Assembly (NCBI RefSeq): GCF_011761185.1
Contig: NZ_JAAOYM010000001.1
Location: 3,658,001 to 3,722,000 of the forward strand
Length of the DNA stretch: 64,000 nt
Direction of reading: 5' to 3'
Origin: Saccharomonospora amisosensis
Lineage (GTDB): Bacteria; Actinomycetota; Actinomycetes; Mycobacteriales; Pseudonocardiaceae
Position numbers and translations under genes: made by a program. The notes under the pieces were generated by a model. It had not been told where the DNA came from. It ran no database searches and saw only the letters and a list, made by a program, of their open reading frames with translations. How positions within the stretch are numbered: position 1 is the stretch's first letter; each line of letters starts with the position of its first letter. Positions 36,516 to 46,142 of this stretch are shown here, piece after piece.

Positions 36516-36773
36516 TCAGGCCTCGGCCGGCACGATGTTGACCGTCTTGCGGCCACGCTTCGTGCCGAACTGGACCGACCCCGCGGCGAGTGCGAAAAGT
36601 GTGTCGTCGCCACCACGGCCGACGTTCACACCCGGGTGGAACTTGGTGCCGCGCTGACGAACCAGGATCTCGCCTGCCTTGACGGCCTGACCGCCGAACC
36701 GCTTGACGCCGAGGTACTTCGGGTTGGAGTCACGGCCGTTACGAGAGCTGGACGCGCCCTTCTTGTGTGCCAT
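36516..36773 (-). CDS. rpmA: 50S ribosomal protein L27
   Basis: 85 residues starting [20 protein letters not shown], with [15 protein letters not shown]. The N-terminus begins directly at the mature-like AHKKG, without the cleaved extension found in Firmicutes. 15 bp downstream of rplU. Confidence 0.97.
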   Translation of the reverse strand: MAHKKGASSSRNGRDSNPKYLGVKRFGGQAVKAGEILVRQRGTKFHPGVNVGRGGDDTLFALAAGSVQFGTKRGRKTVNIVPAEA

Positions 36774-36788
36774 GGCTGGTCAGGTTCC

Positions 36789-37103
36789 TTACTTGTTGAT
36801 GCCGGTGACCTCGACGCGGGTCAACCGCTGCCGGTGACCCTGCCGCTTGTGGTAGCCGGTCTTGTTCTTGAACTTGTGGATGCGGATCTTGGGGCCCTTG
36901 GTCTGCTCGACGACCCTGCCGGTGACCGAAACCTTCGCCAGCGTGTCGACGTCCGTCGTGACCTCGTCGCCGTCGACCACGAGGACGGCGGGGAAGGTGT
37001 GCTCGGTGCCCGGCTCGCCCTCGAGCTTCTCGACCTCGACGACATCGCCAACGGCGACCTTGTACTGCTTGCCGCCGGTCTTGACGACTGCATACGCCGA
37101 CAC
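36789..37103 (-). CDS. rplU: 50S ribosomal protein L21
   Basis: 104 residues ([24 protein letters not shown] at the start, [17 protein letters not shown] at the end). GTG start with CCAGGAG upstream. First gene of the rplU-rpmA unit. Confidence 0.97.
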   Translation of the reverse strand: MSAYAVVKTGGKQYKVAVGDVVEVEKLEGEPGTEHTFPAVLVVDGDEVTTDVDTLAKVSVTGRVVEQTKGPKIRIHKFKNKTGYHKRQGHRQRLTRVEVTGINK

Positions 37104-37145
37104 GGAAGTCTCCTGGTTACTCGACTGTGGGTTTGGGGCTCATGA

Positions 37146-37166
37146 GGCCCGCTCCGATCGCGGGCC
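37146..37166 (-). terminator. Hairpin between rne and rplU
   Basis: GGCCCGC (37146-37152) pairs with GCGGGCC (37160-37166). It lies 48 bp after the rne stop and 43 bp before rplU. It may end rne transcripts or be part of the L21 leader. Confidence 0.45.
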
Positions 37167-37213
37167 GTCATACAGGTTACTGGTCGGCTCCGACCTGCAC
37201 CTCACGGGGGTGG

Positions 37214-40141
37214 TCATGAGCCGTTCTCCTGCGCGTGCACCGGTGGGCCCGCGGGCCGTGTGGCCGCGCGGCGTGGCCTGCGTGTGGTGGTGCGGGTAGC
37301 GGGCACCGGAACGGACGACCCCGCCTCGGCTTCGGCCTGCGCCCCCGGTTCCTGCTTCGCCGGGGCTTGCGGTTGCGTCGGGGCTTGCGATTCCGCCGAG
37401 GTGGTGCCCGGCCCCGGCTCGGCGGTGTCCGATGGGCTCGGTCGGGTCTGCTCCAGGGGTGGTGCCGTCTCCCGCTCGGGTGCCGCTGAGGTGGACTCAG
37501 GGCTGCGCTGCGGTCTGACCGCCCGCCGGTGCCTGGCCCTGGACTCCTTCGCACGCTCACCAGCGGCCTCGGGCTCGGTCGTCTCCCCCTGCGGTTCGTG
37601 CCCGTGAGCGTGGCCGTTGAGCTTCGGAGCTTGCTCGCCCTGTCCACCTTCGTCGGACTTGCCAGCCGACTTGGAGGCGTTGGCCATCGCCTGCACCGCC
37701 GACACCACGGACTCGCGCTGTTCGGGCGTCGGGCCCTGCTCCGCGGGCTTCGGCTCGGCTTCCTCGGCCTTGGCCTTGTTTCGTGACCGCCGCGACTGGC
37801 CGCCGCCCCCGCCGCCTCCGTTGCCGACACCACGCTGCGGTTCCGACGAGACGATCACGCCACGGCCCTTGCAGTGCTCACATGTCGTCGAGAAGGCCTC
37901 CAGCAGCCCGGTGCCCACGCGCTTGCGGGTCATTTGCACGAGGCCGAGCGAGGTCACCTCGGCGACCTGGTGCCGGGTGCGGTCCCTGCCGAGGCACTCG
38001 GTAAGCCTTCGCAGCACCAGGTCTCGGTTTGACTCCAACACCATGTCGATGAAGTCGATCACGATGATGCCGCCGATGTCGCGCAGCCGCAGCTGGCGCA
38101 CGATCTCCTCGGCGGACTCCAGATTGTTACGGGTGACCGTCTCTTCAAGGTTGCCACCGGAACCGGTGAACTTGCCGGTGTTGACGTCGATCACCGTCAT
38201 CGCCTCGGTGCGATCGATGACCAGGTACCCGCCCGAGGGCAGCCACACCTTCCTGTCCAACGCCTTGGTGAGTTGCTCGTCGATGCGGTAGTCGGCGAAG
38301 ACGTCGCCCTTGCTCGCATAGCGCTTGAGGCGGTCGGAAAGGTCGGGGGCGACGTGATCGACGTAGGCGTGGATGGTCTCCCACGCGGTGTCGCCCTGCA
38401 CCTCCAGCCTGGCGAAGTCCTCGGTGAACAGGTCCCGCACCACCTTGACCAGCAGATCGGGCTCCTCGTAGAGCAGCGCAGGCGCGCCGGACTTCTTGCC
38501 GGAGGCGGAGTCGGCCCTCTCCTTGATGACCTCCCACTGCGCCTTGAGCCTGCGCACGTCCCTGGCGAGTTCCTCCTCGCTGATGCCCTCCGACGCGGTC
38601 CGGATGATCACACCCGCGTCCTCGGGCACGATCCGCTTGAGGATGTCCTTGAGCCTGCGCCGCTCGTTCTCCGGCAGCTTGCGAGAGATGCCGGTGGCAC
38701 CACCGGCCGGGACGTACACCAGGAACCGCCCCGGTAGCGAGATCTGCGTGGTGAGCCTGGCGCCCTTGTGCCCGACCGGGTCCTTCGTGACCTGAACCAG
38801 CACGTTGTCGCCGGTGGCGAGCGCCTGCTCGATCTTGCGGGCCTTGCCCTCCAGCCCGGCGGCGTCCCAGTCCACCTCACCGGCGTAGAGCACGGCGTTG
38901 CGGCCCCTGCCGATGTCGATGAACGCCGCTTCCATCGAGGGCAGCACGTTCTGCACCCGGCCGAGGTAAACGTTGCCGACGATCGAGCCGCTACCCGAGG
39001 AAGTGACGAAGTGCTCGACGAGCACACCGTCCTCCAACACGCCGATCTGCGTGGAGTCTCCCCGTTCGGCGACGACCATGGTGCGCTCGACCGATTCCCG
39101 CCGGGCGAGGAACTCCGCTTCCGACAAGATCGGCGCGCGCCTGCGCCCTGCCTCCCTGCCGTCCCTGCGCCGCTGCCGCTTGGCCTCGAGCCGGGTCGAC
39201 CCACGCACGCTGCGGACACCGTCGCGGGGCTCGGTCTTGGCTTCGGTCTTGGCTTCGGTCTTGGCTTCGGTCTTGGAGTCACGGACGTGGGTGACCGTGT
39301 TGGGCGGGTCGTCCGAGGTCGCCTCGGTGGTGTCGTCCTCACCGCTCTTGCGGCGGCGGCGCCTGCGCCTGCGCTTGCTCGCCGACTCCGGCTCCTCCGC
39401 CTCTCCACCGTCCTCCGGCTTACTCGGGGCGGCCTCGGCCTTCTCCTCTTGCTGCTTCTCCTCGCCACCTGCCGCGGTATCGGGGCTCTCCTGCTGCTCG
39501 TCGGCGAGTTCCTCGCCACCCTTGCCTCGTCCCCTGCCTCGGCGTCCGCGACGGCGCCGCCTGCGGCCGCCGCCCTCGCCAGACTCACCGTCGTCGTCGG
39601 ACCTGCCGGACGGTTCCTCCCGGGTCTGCCCGGCCTCCTCGTCCTCCTCGGCCTGCTGCGGCTCGGGGCGCGACGGCTGCTCGGCCGCGACGGGCTCCGG
39701 CGGCAGGAAGACCGGGGACGGTGCCGCGAACACCGGGGTGGCAACCGGCTGCGGTGGCGTGCTCGGCTCTGGCGGAGCCACCGGCGGTGGTGTCGCGGCG
39801 ACAGGCGGCGGCTGCGAGGACACCAGCTGTGCTGTGTCTTGCGTCTCACCGGGCTCGGCGGTCGCCTCGGCCGCGGGTGTGGCCGTCTCGGCTATGGCAC
39901 TGTCCAGCACCCCGAGCGACTCGGCCACCTTGAGTGCCACGTCCTTGTGAACGCCTGACTGCGGGCTGCGAACCTCCTCGCCAAGGTCGGCGAGCTTCGC
40001 CAGCACCTCGCGGCTGCTGGCACCGAGTAACTTCGCCAGGGCGTGGACCCTGATCCTGTTCGGCAGTTCCGCCAGCGCAGCGGCTGTGGATGTGGCGGTA
40101 GTCCCGCCAGTGTTCTCGGCGGGTGTCTCCGCGTTCGACAT
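37214..40141 (-). CDS. rne: Ribonuclease E/G family protein
   Basis: 975 residues. An N-terminal IF2-N-like module (RIRVHALAKLLGASSREVLAKL), a long Pro/Glu/Arg-rich disordered region, then the catalytic part: S1 domain (GNVYLGRVQNVLPSMEAAFIDIG), DNase-like core (ERRRLKDILKR; GGYLVIDRTEAMTVIDVNTG with catalytic Asp) and Zn-link CEHCKGRG. A second disordered tail rich in Glu/Ala/Pro follows. Cleaves AU-rich RNA and processes rRNA. GGAGGAGAT before the ATG at 40139-40141 fixes the start. Confidence 0.94.
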   Translation of the reverse strand: MSNAETPAENTGGTTATSTAAALAELPNRIRVHALAKLLGASSREVLAKLADLGEEVRSPQSGVHKDVALKVAESLGVLDSAIAETATPAAEATAEPGETQDTAQLVSSQPPPVAATPPPVAPPEPSTPPQPVATPVFAAPSPVFLPPEPVAAEQPSRPEPQQAEEDEEAGQTREEPSGRSDDDGESGEGGGRRRRRRGRRGRGRGKGGEELADEQQESPDTAAGGEEKQQEEKAEAAPSKPEDGGEAEEPESASKRRRRRRRRKSGEDDTTEATSDDPPNTVTHVRDSKTEAKTEAKTEAKTEPRDGVRSVRGSTRLEAKRQRRRDGREAGRRRAPILSEAEFLARRESVERTMVVAERGDSTQIGVLEDGVLVEHFVTSSGSGSIVGNVYLGRVQNVLPSMEAAFIDIGRGRNAVLYAGEVDWDAAGLEGKARKIEQALATGDNVLVQVTKDPVGHKGARLTTQISLPGRFLVYVPAGGATGISRKLPENERRRLKDILKRIVPEDAGVIIRTASEGISEEELARDVRRLKAQWEVIKERADSASGKKSGAPALLYEEPDLLVKVVRDLFTEDFARLEVQGDTAWETIHAYVDHVAPDLSDRLKRYASKGDVFADYRIDEQLTKALDRKVWLPSGGYLVIDRTEAMTVIDVNTGKFTGSGGNLEETVTRNNLESAEEIVRQLRLRDIGGIIVIDFIDMVLESNRDLVLRRLTECLGRDRTRHQVAEVTSLGLVQMTRKRVGTGLLEAFSTTCEHCKGRGVIVSSEPQRGVGNGGGGGGGQSRRSRNKAKAEEAEPKPAEQGPTPEQRESVVSAVQAMANASKSAGKSDEGGQGEQAPKLNGHAHGHEPQGETTEPEAAGERAKESRARHRRAVRPQRSPESTSAAPERETAPPLEQTRPSPSDTAEPGPGTTSAESQAPTQPQAPAKQEPGAQAEAEAGSSVPVPATRTTTRRPRRAATRPAGPPVHAQENGS
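39229..39276 (-). repeat. Tandem 12-bp repeat in the disordered part of rne
   Basis: Four copies (the outermost with one variant base) of a 12-bp unit CTTCGGTCTTGG (plus strand), encoding TEAK repeats. Being a multiple of three it can change copy number without a frameshift. Confidence 0.85.
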
Positions 40142-40617
40142 ACATCTCCTCCGCCCCCGGGCGCGTTCAACACGCGGCCGCGCAGGGGCCGTTTCCTGTT
40201 TTGTACCGCCGTGGTGGGCTGCACCGCCGACGGGAATCCTTGCCTCTCGCGCCGCCGAGGTGCCGGGTGACCGGCACACCGCCGACGGCAGGTCCCACGG
40301 TGCCGCGCCAAGCGAGTCCGCGCGTTCGACGCCTCCCATGTCGTCCAGCCGCCCGGCACCTTGCGCGCGGCGGCGACGACCTTCGACTCTTTCAGCACGT
40401 CACCGGGCCACCAGTCGCTGCGCCCCACCCGTACGGCGGTGGCAACGGCTCGGCAGCCAACACCCAGTATCCCACACGGCGAGCACGTCATCGCGCGCTT
40501 GGTGGCGAGCCCCTCTCGGCCGGGGGAACTTCCGATTCCGGCTTGTCCCTCCCCTGCCCGCTGGTTAACGTGCGCCCCGGCAGGGAAAAGCCGAGTCAGT
40601 GGCAGACGGAGGCCGGC
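40142..40617. other. Gap between divergent rne and S8 protease genes
   Basis: 476 bp without a credible gene. It must hold both promoters and the rne leader. On the minus strand GATACT (40471-40466) is the best -10-like hexamer, which would give rne a 5' leader of about 320 bases, in line with long autoregulatory rne leaders elsewhere. GGAGG at 40608-40612 is the protease ribosome site. I see no clear operator. Confidence 0.4.
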
Positions 40618-42243
40618 GTGCGCGGGCGTGGCAGCGTGGTTCTCGCGTGTGTCACTCTCGCGCTCAGCGGCCACCTCGGTGTGACAAGCGCCACGGCCGC
40701 TCCGGCGAGTCCCTGCGACTTGGACGGTCCGCGACTGCGCTACGTCGTCCTGTTCGACAAGGGCACCACCGCACCCGGCGCGCAGGAACAGGTCCGGGCC
40801 GCGTGCGGCACCGTCACCGGCTACTACCCGGAGATCGCCGTCGGAGTCGCTGTGTCCTCCACCACGCTGTTCGCCGAGCGCATCGGACCGGACAGGGCGT
40901 TCAGCGCGGAAGCGGCCCGGCTCGCGCGGCGCGGCACGTGGTCCGCGCTGCCCAGGAACGCCCCGCGGATACCGGCCCTTACCGGCATGGACGTCGCCAC
41001 CGACGACCGCACCGCCGAACAGTGGAACCTGCGCGCGATCAACGCCACCGCCGCGCACAACGTCGACGTGGGTAACCGGGATGTCGTCGTGGGCGTCCTG
41101 GACTCCGGGATCGACCCCACCCATCCCGACCTCGCGGGCACGGTCGACGCGGACTTGTCGGCGGGTTGCCTCTCCGGCTCGCCGGACCGCGCCCGCTCGG
41201 CGTGGGAGCCGACAACGTCGGCGCACGGCACTCACGTCGCGGGCATACTCGCCGCCGCGGACGACGGCCGGGGCGTTACCGGGGTGGCCCCTGGCGTGCG
41301 GCTGGCATCCGTGAAGGTCATCGACGAACACGGCTACGTCGATCCCGAGGCCGCCGTATGCGGGCTGCTGTGGGCCGCACGCAACGGCATGCAGGTGGCC
41401 AACAGCAGCTTCCTGGTGGCACCGTGGCCGACATCATGTGCCTCTGGCAGCGGACAGCAGGTAGTGCACGAGGCGCTGGCCAGGGCAGTGGAGTACGCAG
41501 AAGCGGCGGGCACGCTCACCGTGGCGGCGGCGACCAACGAGGGCGTGCAGTTGACCCGCTCCAACCCAAGCGGTCTCGCGTCCGAGTCGGACAGCAGCAC
41601 CTGCGAGGCACTACCGGCCGGGCTGCCGCAGGTGATGGCCGTCTCCTCGGTCGACCGCGCAGGCCTCAAGGCTCCGTACAGCTCGCACGGGCTCGGCGTG
41701 ATCGACCTCACCGCCCCCGGCGGCGGCACCGACGACTGCGTGCTGTCGACGGTGCCGTCCGGATACGAGTCGATGTGCGGCACCTCGATGGCGGCACCTC
41801 ACGTGGCAGGGGTGGCGGCGCTGCTGGCTTCCCGGCTGCCCGGCGCGACACCCCAGCAGTTGCGCGCGGCGCTGACCGGGCAGGCCTCGCCACTGGGGTG
41901 TCCCACCGACTACGACTTGGCGGGCGACGGCACTCAGGACGCCTACTGCACCGGCTACAGCGGCTACAACAGCTTCTACGGGCACGGCATGGTCGACGCG
42001 CTGGCCACCGTGTCGGCGGTGCCCGCAGGCTCAGCGCAGCAGCAGGCGGTGCAGCCTGCGCGACGTTCCGTAGAGCCCGAGTACCGCCAGCACGAGCAGG
42101 TACGCGAGGTGCCCGAGCATCGAGACGTCGAGCACGCCGACGGACAGTCCCCTGGTCAGTTCGACGCCGTGATACAGCGGGAGGCACTGCACGACTACGC
42201 GCAGCACCTCGGGATAGACGGTCAGTGGGTAGAAGGTCGTTGA
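40618..42243 (+). CDS. Secreted subtilisin-like (S8) serine protease
   Basis: 541 residues from the GTG at 40618. Signal peptide (VVLACVTLALSGHLGVTSATAAPA), then an S8 domain with Asp162 (VLDSGID), His203 (HGTHVAG), Asn307 (ATNEG) and Ser390 (GTSMAAP). The fold ends near GHGMVDALATV (residue 460); about 75 further residues are polar and have no family character. This tail is antisense to the last 213 bp of the convergent ABC permease gene, so the original stop codon was probably lost. Confidence 0.85.
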   Translation: MRGRGSVVLACVTLALSGHLGVTSATAAPASPCDLDGPRLRYVVLFDKGTTAPGAQEQVRAACGTVTGYYPEIAVGVAVSSTTLFAERIGPDRAFSAEAARLARRGTWSALPRNAPRIPALTGMDVATDDRTAEQWNLRAINATAAHNVDVGNRDVVVGVLDSGIDPTHPDLAGTVDADLSAGCLSGSPDRARSAWEPTTSAHGTHVAGILAAADDGRGVTGVAPGVRLASVKVIDEHGYVDPEAAVCGLLWAARNGMQVANSSFLVAPWPTSCASGSGQQVVHEALARAVEYAEAAGTLTVAAATNEGVQLTRSNPSGLASESDSSTCEALPAGLPQVMAVSSVDRAGLKAPYSSHGLGVIDLTAPGGGTDDCVLSTVPSGYESMCGTSMAAPHVAGVAALLASRLPGATPQQLRAALTGQASPLGCPTDYDLAGDGTQDAYCTGYSGYNSFYGHGMVDALATVSAVPAGSAQQQAVQPARRSVEPEYRQHEQVREVPEHRDVEHADGQSPGQFDAVIQREALHDYAQHLGIDGQWVEGR

Positions 42244-42858
42244 GAACAGGAACATCGGCACCACTGCGAGCTGGATGAAGTCGAACTGCGACGGCGATCG
42301 CAAGAACGTGGCGCAAGCCATACCGGCCGCGGCGAACGCGAAGGACACCAGCAACGCCACCGGCACGAGCAACAACGCCCAGGGCGAGACCACAAGCCCC
42401 ATCCCGGTCATCACGCCGAAGAACGCCAGCGCGTAGAGGCCACCCCGCAACACGGCCCAGCCGATCTCACCAAGCGCGATGTCGAACGGTCCGATGGGCG
42501 TCGCCAGCATCGCGTCGTAAGTCCTGTCGTACCGGAACTTGAAGAACACCCCGAAGGTGGAGTCGAACACCGCGCCGTTCATCGCCGAGGCCGCGAGCAG
42601 GGCAGGGGCGACGAACGCGACGTAGCTCATCGGCTGCCCATCCGGGCCGGTGACCTCGGCGACCAGCCTGCCGAAGCCGATCTGGAACGCCAGTAGGTAG
42701 AACAGCGGCTCGACAAACCCGGAAAGGAACACCAGCCAGCCGCGCGAGTAGGTCAACGCGGAACGTTCGATGATCGCCTTCGCGCGGCCGGAGTACAGCC
42801 CGGGCGGCAACACCCGCGGCAGCAGACCCCGGCCGGGTCTCGACTCCAGGACCGTCAC
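42031..42858 (-). CDS. ABC-2 type exporter permease
   Basis: 275 residues, six membrane helices. VFLSGFVEPLFYLLAFQIGFG and SPSQFDFIQLAVVPMFLFSTTFYP are typical of the DrrB/NodJ group. It starts at GTG 42856-42858, one base after the preceding permease. The two permeases and the ATPase form one complete exporter; the substrate is unknown. Its 3' end overlaps the protease gene by 213 bp. Confidence 0.85.
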   Translation of the reverse strand: MTVLESRPGRGLLPRVLPPGLYSGRAKAIIERSALTYSRGWLVFLSGFVEPLFYLLAFQIGFGRLVAEVTGPDGQPMSYVAFVAPALLAASAMNGAVFDSTFGVFFKFRYDRTYDAMLATPIGPFDIALGEIGWAVLRGGLYALAFFGVMTGMGLVVSPWALLLVPVALLVSFAFAAAGMACATFLRSPSQFDFIQLAVVPMFLFSTTFYPLTVYPEVLRVVVQCLPLYHGVELTRGLSVGVLDVSMLGHLAYLLVLAVLGLYGTSRRLHRLLLR

Positions 42859-42859
42859 G

Positions 42860-43672
42860 CTAGCTCGCCAACCTTCGGTAGAAATAGTGCCGCGCGAGCA
42901 GCCCACCGACGGCGAACATCGCCACCAGATAGGCGACATGGCCGAGCGCGGGCAGCACCTCCAAGCCGCCCAACGTGACGCCGCGAGCGAGTTCGTTGCC
43001 GTGCCACAGCGGCGAGATCCACGCCAGCCAGCGCAGCGCCTCCGGGATCTGGCTGATCGGGAAGAACGTCCCGGAGAACAACATCATCGGCATGACCACG
43101 AACCGGAAAATGGACGTGAACCGCGTGCCCTCGTCGTAGGTGGTGGCCGCGATGGCCATCACCACCGCGGCGCACGAAAGACCGGTGGCCACCCCGACCA
43201 GCAGCACCAGCAGCACGCCCGCGTTGAGCCAGGCGCCGAACGCCCACGCCACCAGGACGTAGACGCTACCGGCGAGGAACAGTCGAAGTCCCACCCAGAT
43301 CAACTGCCCACCCAGCAGCTGGCCTGGGCTGACCGGGGTGGCGGTGACGGCGTGGTAGTCCTTCTGCCACTTGAAGCCGGACAGCACCGGAAAGCTGGAC
43401 TCCCCGATCGCGTTCTGAGCCGCGCCAGCCACCAGCAGCGCCGGCGCGACGAAGTGTAGGTAGGAGAACCCTGCGGTGGCAGCACCCGGCTGCACCTGAG
43501 AACCGAAGCCGACACCCATCGCCAGCAGGAACAGCAGCGGTTGCAGCCCAGAGGAGTACAGGTTCGACGTCCAGTAGCGCCGATACCAGACCCAGTGGCC
43601 CTCAACCCGCAGCCACGCGGCCCGCCACGAGCCGACAACCCGCCCGGTCGCGCTGGTGCTCGCCACCGTCAT
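42860..43672 (-). CDS. ABC-2 type exporter permease
   Basis: 270 residues, six membrane helices: SGLQPLLFLLAMGVGFG, KWQKDYHAVTATPVSPGQLL and FRFVVMPMMLFSGTFFPISQIPE are the family's conserved loops. It overlaps the ATPase gene by ATGA and is followed by the second permease after one base. A heterodimeric membrane part is inferred. Confidence 0.85.
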   Translation of the reverse strand: MTVASTSATGRVVGSWRAAWLRVEGHWVWYRRYWTSNLYSSGLQPLLFLLAMGVGFGSQVQPGAATAGFSYLHFVAPALLVAGAAQNAIGESSFPVLSGFKWQKDYHAVTATPVSPGQLLGGQLIWVGLRLFLAGSVYVLVAWAFGAWLNAGVLLVLLVGVATGLSCAAVVMAIAATTYDEGTRFTSIFRFVVMPMMLFSGTFFPISQIPEALRWLAWISPLWHGNELARGVTLGGLEVLPALGHVAYLVAMFAVGGLLARHYFYRRLAS

Positions 43673-44583
43673 TCCGCCAGACTCCGTCCGGTCAGCCGCA
43701 GGAACACGTCCTCCAACGTGCTGCGGCGCACCAGGCTGGACACCGGCCGCAACCCCCTCGCGTGGGACTGCTGCAGCGCGGTCTCGCCCTCGTCGGTGTA
43801 GACGAGCACCCGGTCGGGGAGCACCTCTATGCGCTGTCCGAGGTCGCTGACCTGCCCCGCGGCGGTCTCCTGCTCGCCGGGAAGGAAGCGCATCTCCAAC
43901 ACCTCGCGGGTCGAGTAGCGCTCGATGAGTCCGGACGGAGAGCCCTCTGCCACGATGTGCCCGCCGTCCATCACGACGAGGCGGTCGCAAAGCTGCTCAG
44001 CCTCGTCCATGTAATGGGTAGTGATGATCAACGTCACGCCGGTGGACTTGAGCCGGAACAGCCGGTCCCACAGCAGGTGCCGAGCCTGCGGGTCGAGTCC
44101 CGTCGTCGGCTCGTCGAGCAGCAGCAGCTCAGGATCGTTCACCAGTGAGCGCGCGATGGTGAGCCGCCGCTTCATCCCACCGGAGAGCGGCTCCACCTCG
44201 TCGTCAGCACGGTCGGTGAGCTGGGCGAACTCCATCAGCTCCTGGGCCTTGGCCCGCACGTGCGCCCGCGAAAGCCCGAAGTAGCGGCCGTAGACCTGCA
44301 GGTTCTGCCGCACCGTCAGTTCGGAGTCGAGATTGTCCTGCTGCGGCACCACCCCGATGCGAGCACGGATGCGAGGGCCATCGCGGTCGGGGTCCATGCC
44401 GAGCACCCGCAGCTCACCCTCCGAGCGCGGCGACACGCACGCGATCATGCGCATGGTCGAGGACTTTCCCGCACCGTTGGGGCCGAGAAAGCCGAACGCC
44501 TCCCCCTGCCTGACGTGCACATCGATGCCCCGCACGGCTTCGAAGCCGCCGAAGCGCTTCACCACCGCCTTGGCTTCCACCAT
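43669..44583 (-). CDS. ABC exporter ATP-binding protein (DrrA/NodI type)
   Basis: About 304 residues. Walker A GPNGAGKSS, Q-loop VVPQQDNLD, signature LSGGMKRRL, Walker B LLLLDEPTTGLDPQ and a switch His. The C-terminal domain after residue 220 resembles DrrA. Start taken as ATG 44581-44583; a GTG at 44599-44601 would add six residues. The substrate (drug, lipid or polysaccharide) is not indicated by neighbours. Confidence 0.88.
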   Translation of the reverse strand: MVEAKAVVKRFGGFEAVRGIDVHVRQGEAFGFLGPNGAGKSSTMRMIACVSPRSEGELRVLGMDPDRDGPRIRARIGVVPQQDNLDSELTVRQNLQVYGRYFGLSRAHVRAKAQELMEFAQLTDRADDEVEPLSGGMKRRLTIARSLVNDPELLLLDEPTTGLDPQARHLLWDRLFRLKSTGVTLIITTHYMDEAEQLCDRLVVMDGGHIVAEGSPSGLIERYSTREVLEMRFLPGEQETAAGQVSDLGQRIEVLPDRVLVYTDEGETALQQSHARGLRPVSSLVRRSTLEDVFLRLTGRSLAE

Positions 44584-44715
44584 CGCTGTGTCGTCGTCCA
44601 CGTCACGGACCCTGCCACGACCCTCCGACAGAAATCGAGTTGTTTTGCCCCCGCCGCCGCAAAGCCCATCATCGTTGCGACAGGGCGGCCGAGAACCAAG
44701 GGAAGGACGGGACCA

Positions 44716-45645
44716 GTGACCAAGGAGTTGACGAAGTCCGCACTGCACGGTGTCATACCGCCGCTGGTGACCCCGCTCGACGAACAAGGCGAGGTGGACA
44801 GGCGCTCGCTGGAACGTGTGGTGTCGGACCAACTGGACGCCGGGGTGCACGGCGTGTTCGTCGGCGGATCGACCGGCGAGATCGCACTGCTGGACACCGC
44901 GCGGCGCACGGCTGCCATCGAAGTGGTGACCGGCACGGTGGCCGGGGCGGTACCGGTACTGGCGGGAGCCGTGGACACCGGGACTTTGCGGGTGGTGGAG
45001 CACGCGCGGCAGGCGGTGCGGCTCGGCGCCGACGCCGTGGTGGTGACAACCCCGTTCTACATCCGGCCACACCGCGACGAGATCGTCGAACACTTCCGGC
45101 AGGTGCACGCGGCCGTGGACGCACCGGTGATCGGCTACGACATCGTCAGCGCGACCGGTTCGCGGCTGACGGCCGACATCGTGGCCGAGTTGGCGAGCTC
45201 GGGCCTGATCGCGGGTCTGAAGGACTCCAGTGGGGACCTCGCGAGCTTCCGCGAGATCCTGCGCCGCACGGAGCTGCCCGCGTTCACCGGTTCCGAGTTA
45301 CTCGCCGACACGGCGGTTCAACTCGGCGGCGCCGGAATCGTGCCGGGACTGGGCAATGTGGACCCGCACGGTTATGTGCGCCTTTACCGCGCCGTGCGGG
45401 AAAGCGACGTCGAAGCCGCCTCAGCCGAGCAGGACAGGTTGGCCCGGCTGTTCGCCATCACGTCGGTGGCCGATCAGAGGCGGATCGGGCTCACCGCGTC
45501 GGTACTCGGCGCGTACAAGGCGGCGATGGCGCTGCGTGGCCTGATCGATCACCCTGGCACGCATCCGCCGTTGCTGCCGCTGAACGAGGCCGAGACGCGG
45601 ACGATCGCGGACATCCTTTCCGATACCGGCCTACTGGGGTCGTGA
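44716..45645 (+). CDS. Dihydrodipicolinate synthase/N-acetylneuraminate lyase family aldolase
   Basis: 309 residues, TIM barrel. GVIPPLVTPLDEQGEVD, GGSTGEIALLD and the Schiff-base lysine in GLKDSSGDL near residue 165 are present. Members include DapA, sialic acid lyase and KDG aldolases. The Tyr-containing YDIVSATG differs from the YNxP of DapA, so a sugar-acid aldolase is likelier than lysine synthesis. GTG start with AAGGACGG upstream. Confidence 0.82.
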   Translation: MTKELTKSALHGVIPPLVTPLDEQGEVDRRSLERVVSDQLDAGVHGVFVGGSTGEIALLDTARRTAAIEVVTGTVAGAVPVLAGAVDTGTLRVVEHARQAVRLGADAVVVTTPFYIRPHRDEIVEHFRQVHAAVDAPVIGYDIVSATGSRLTADIVAELASSGLIAGLKDSSGDLASFREILRRTELPAFTGSELLADTAVQLGGAGIVPGLGNVDPHGYVRLYRAVRESDVEAASAEQDRLARLFAITSVADQRRIGLTASVLGAYKAAMALRGLIDHPGTHPPLLPLNEAETRTIADILSDTGLLGS

Positions 45646-45671
45646 GACGGCGGTGCTCGCCTCACGACCCC
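45636..45671. terminator. Bidirectional hairpin between aldolase gene and ndk
   Basis: GGGGTCGTGAG (45636-45646) pairs with CTCACGACCCC (45661-45671), 11 bp. The left arm includes the aldolase stop codon. It lies between convergent genes. Confidence 0.7.
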
Positions 45672-45681
45672 GGCGCGGCGG

Positions 45682-46092
45682 TCAGAGGTCGGGGAACCAG
45701 AGCTTCAACTCCCGCTCGGCCGACTCCGGCGAGTCGGAGCCGTGCACCAGGTTGAACTGCGTCTCGAGCGCGAAGTCGCCTCGCAGCGTGCCGGGGGTGG
45801 CCTTGTCCACCGGGTCGGTGCCCCCGGCCAGCTGCCGAAACGCCGAGATCGCGCGGGGGCCTTCCACGGCGATGGCCACGACCGGACCGGAGGTGATGAA
45901 CTCGAGCAGTTCGCCGAAGAAGGGCTTGTCCTTGTGTTCGGCGTAATGCTCCTCGGCCACCGACCGCTCGACGGCGCGCAGGTCCATCGCGGCCAGGGTC
46001 AGCCCCTTGCGCTCGATGCGCGAGATCACCTCGCCGACGAGGCCCCGCTTGACGCCGTCGGGCTTGACCAGAACCAACGTGCGCTCACTCAC
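45682..46092 (-). CDS. ndk: Nucleoside diphosphate kinase
   Basis: 136 residues. [19 protein letters not shown] at the start and the active-site NLVHGSD with phospho-His117. It balances NTP pools. The same order, folC-DUF4233-ndk, is seen in other actinomycetes, here with a PhoD-type gene inserted between DUF4233 and ndk. Confidence 0.96.
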   Translation of the reverse strand: MSERTLVLVKPDGVKRGLVGEVISRIERKGLTLAAMDLRAVERSVAEEHYAEHKDKPFFGELLEFITSGPVVAIAVEGPRAISAFRQLAGGTDPVDKATPGTLRGDFALETQFNLVHGSDSPESAERELKLWFPDL

Positions 46093-46142
46093 AAGCTGTT
46101 ACTCCTTCATTGACTGCTGTCGGATATGCCGGTGTGGGCAGC

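Noticed and set aside
38768-39958. Long plus-strand frames opposite rne, rich in Leu/Gly/Arg
   Set aside because: Mirror of the disordered Glu/Arg/Pro part of RNase E; no start signals or homology.
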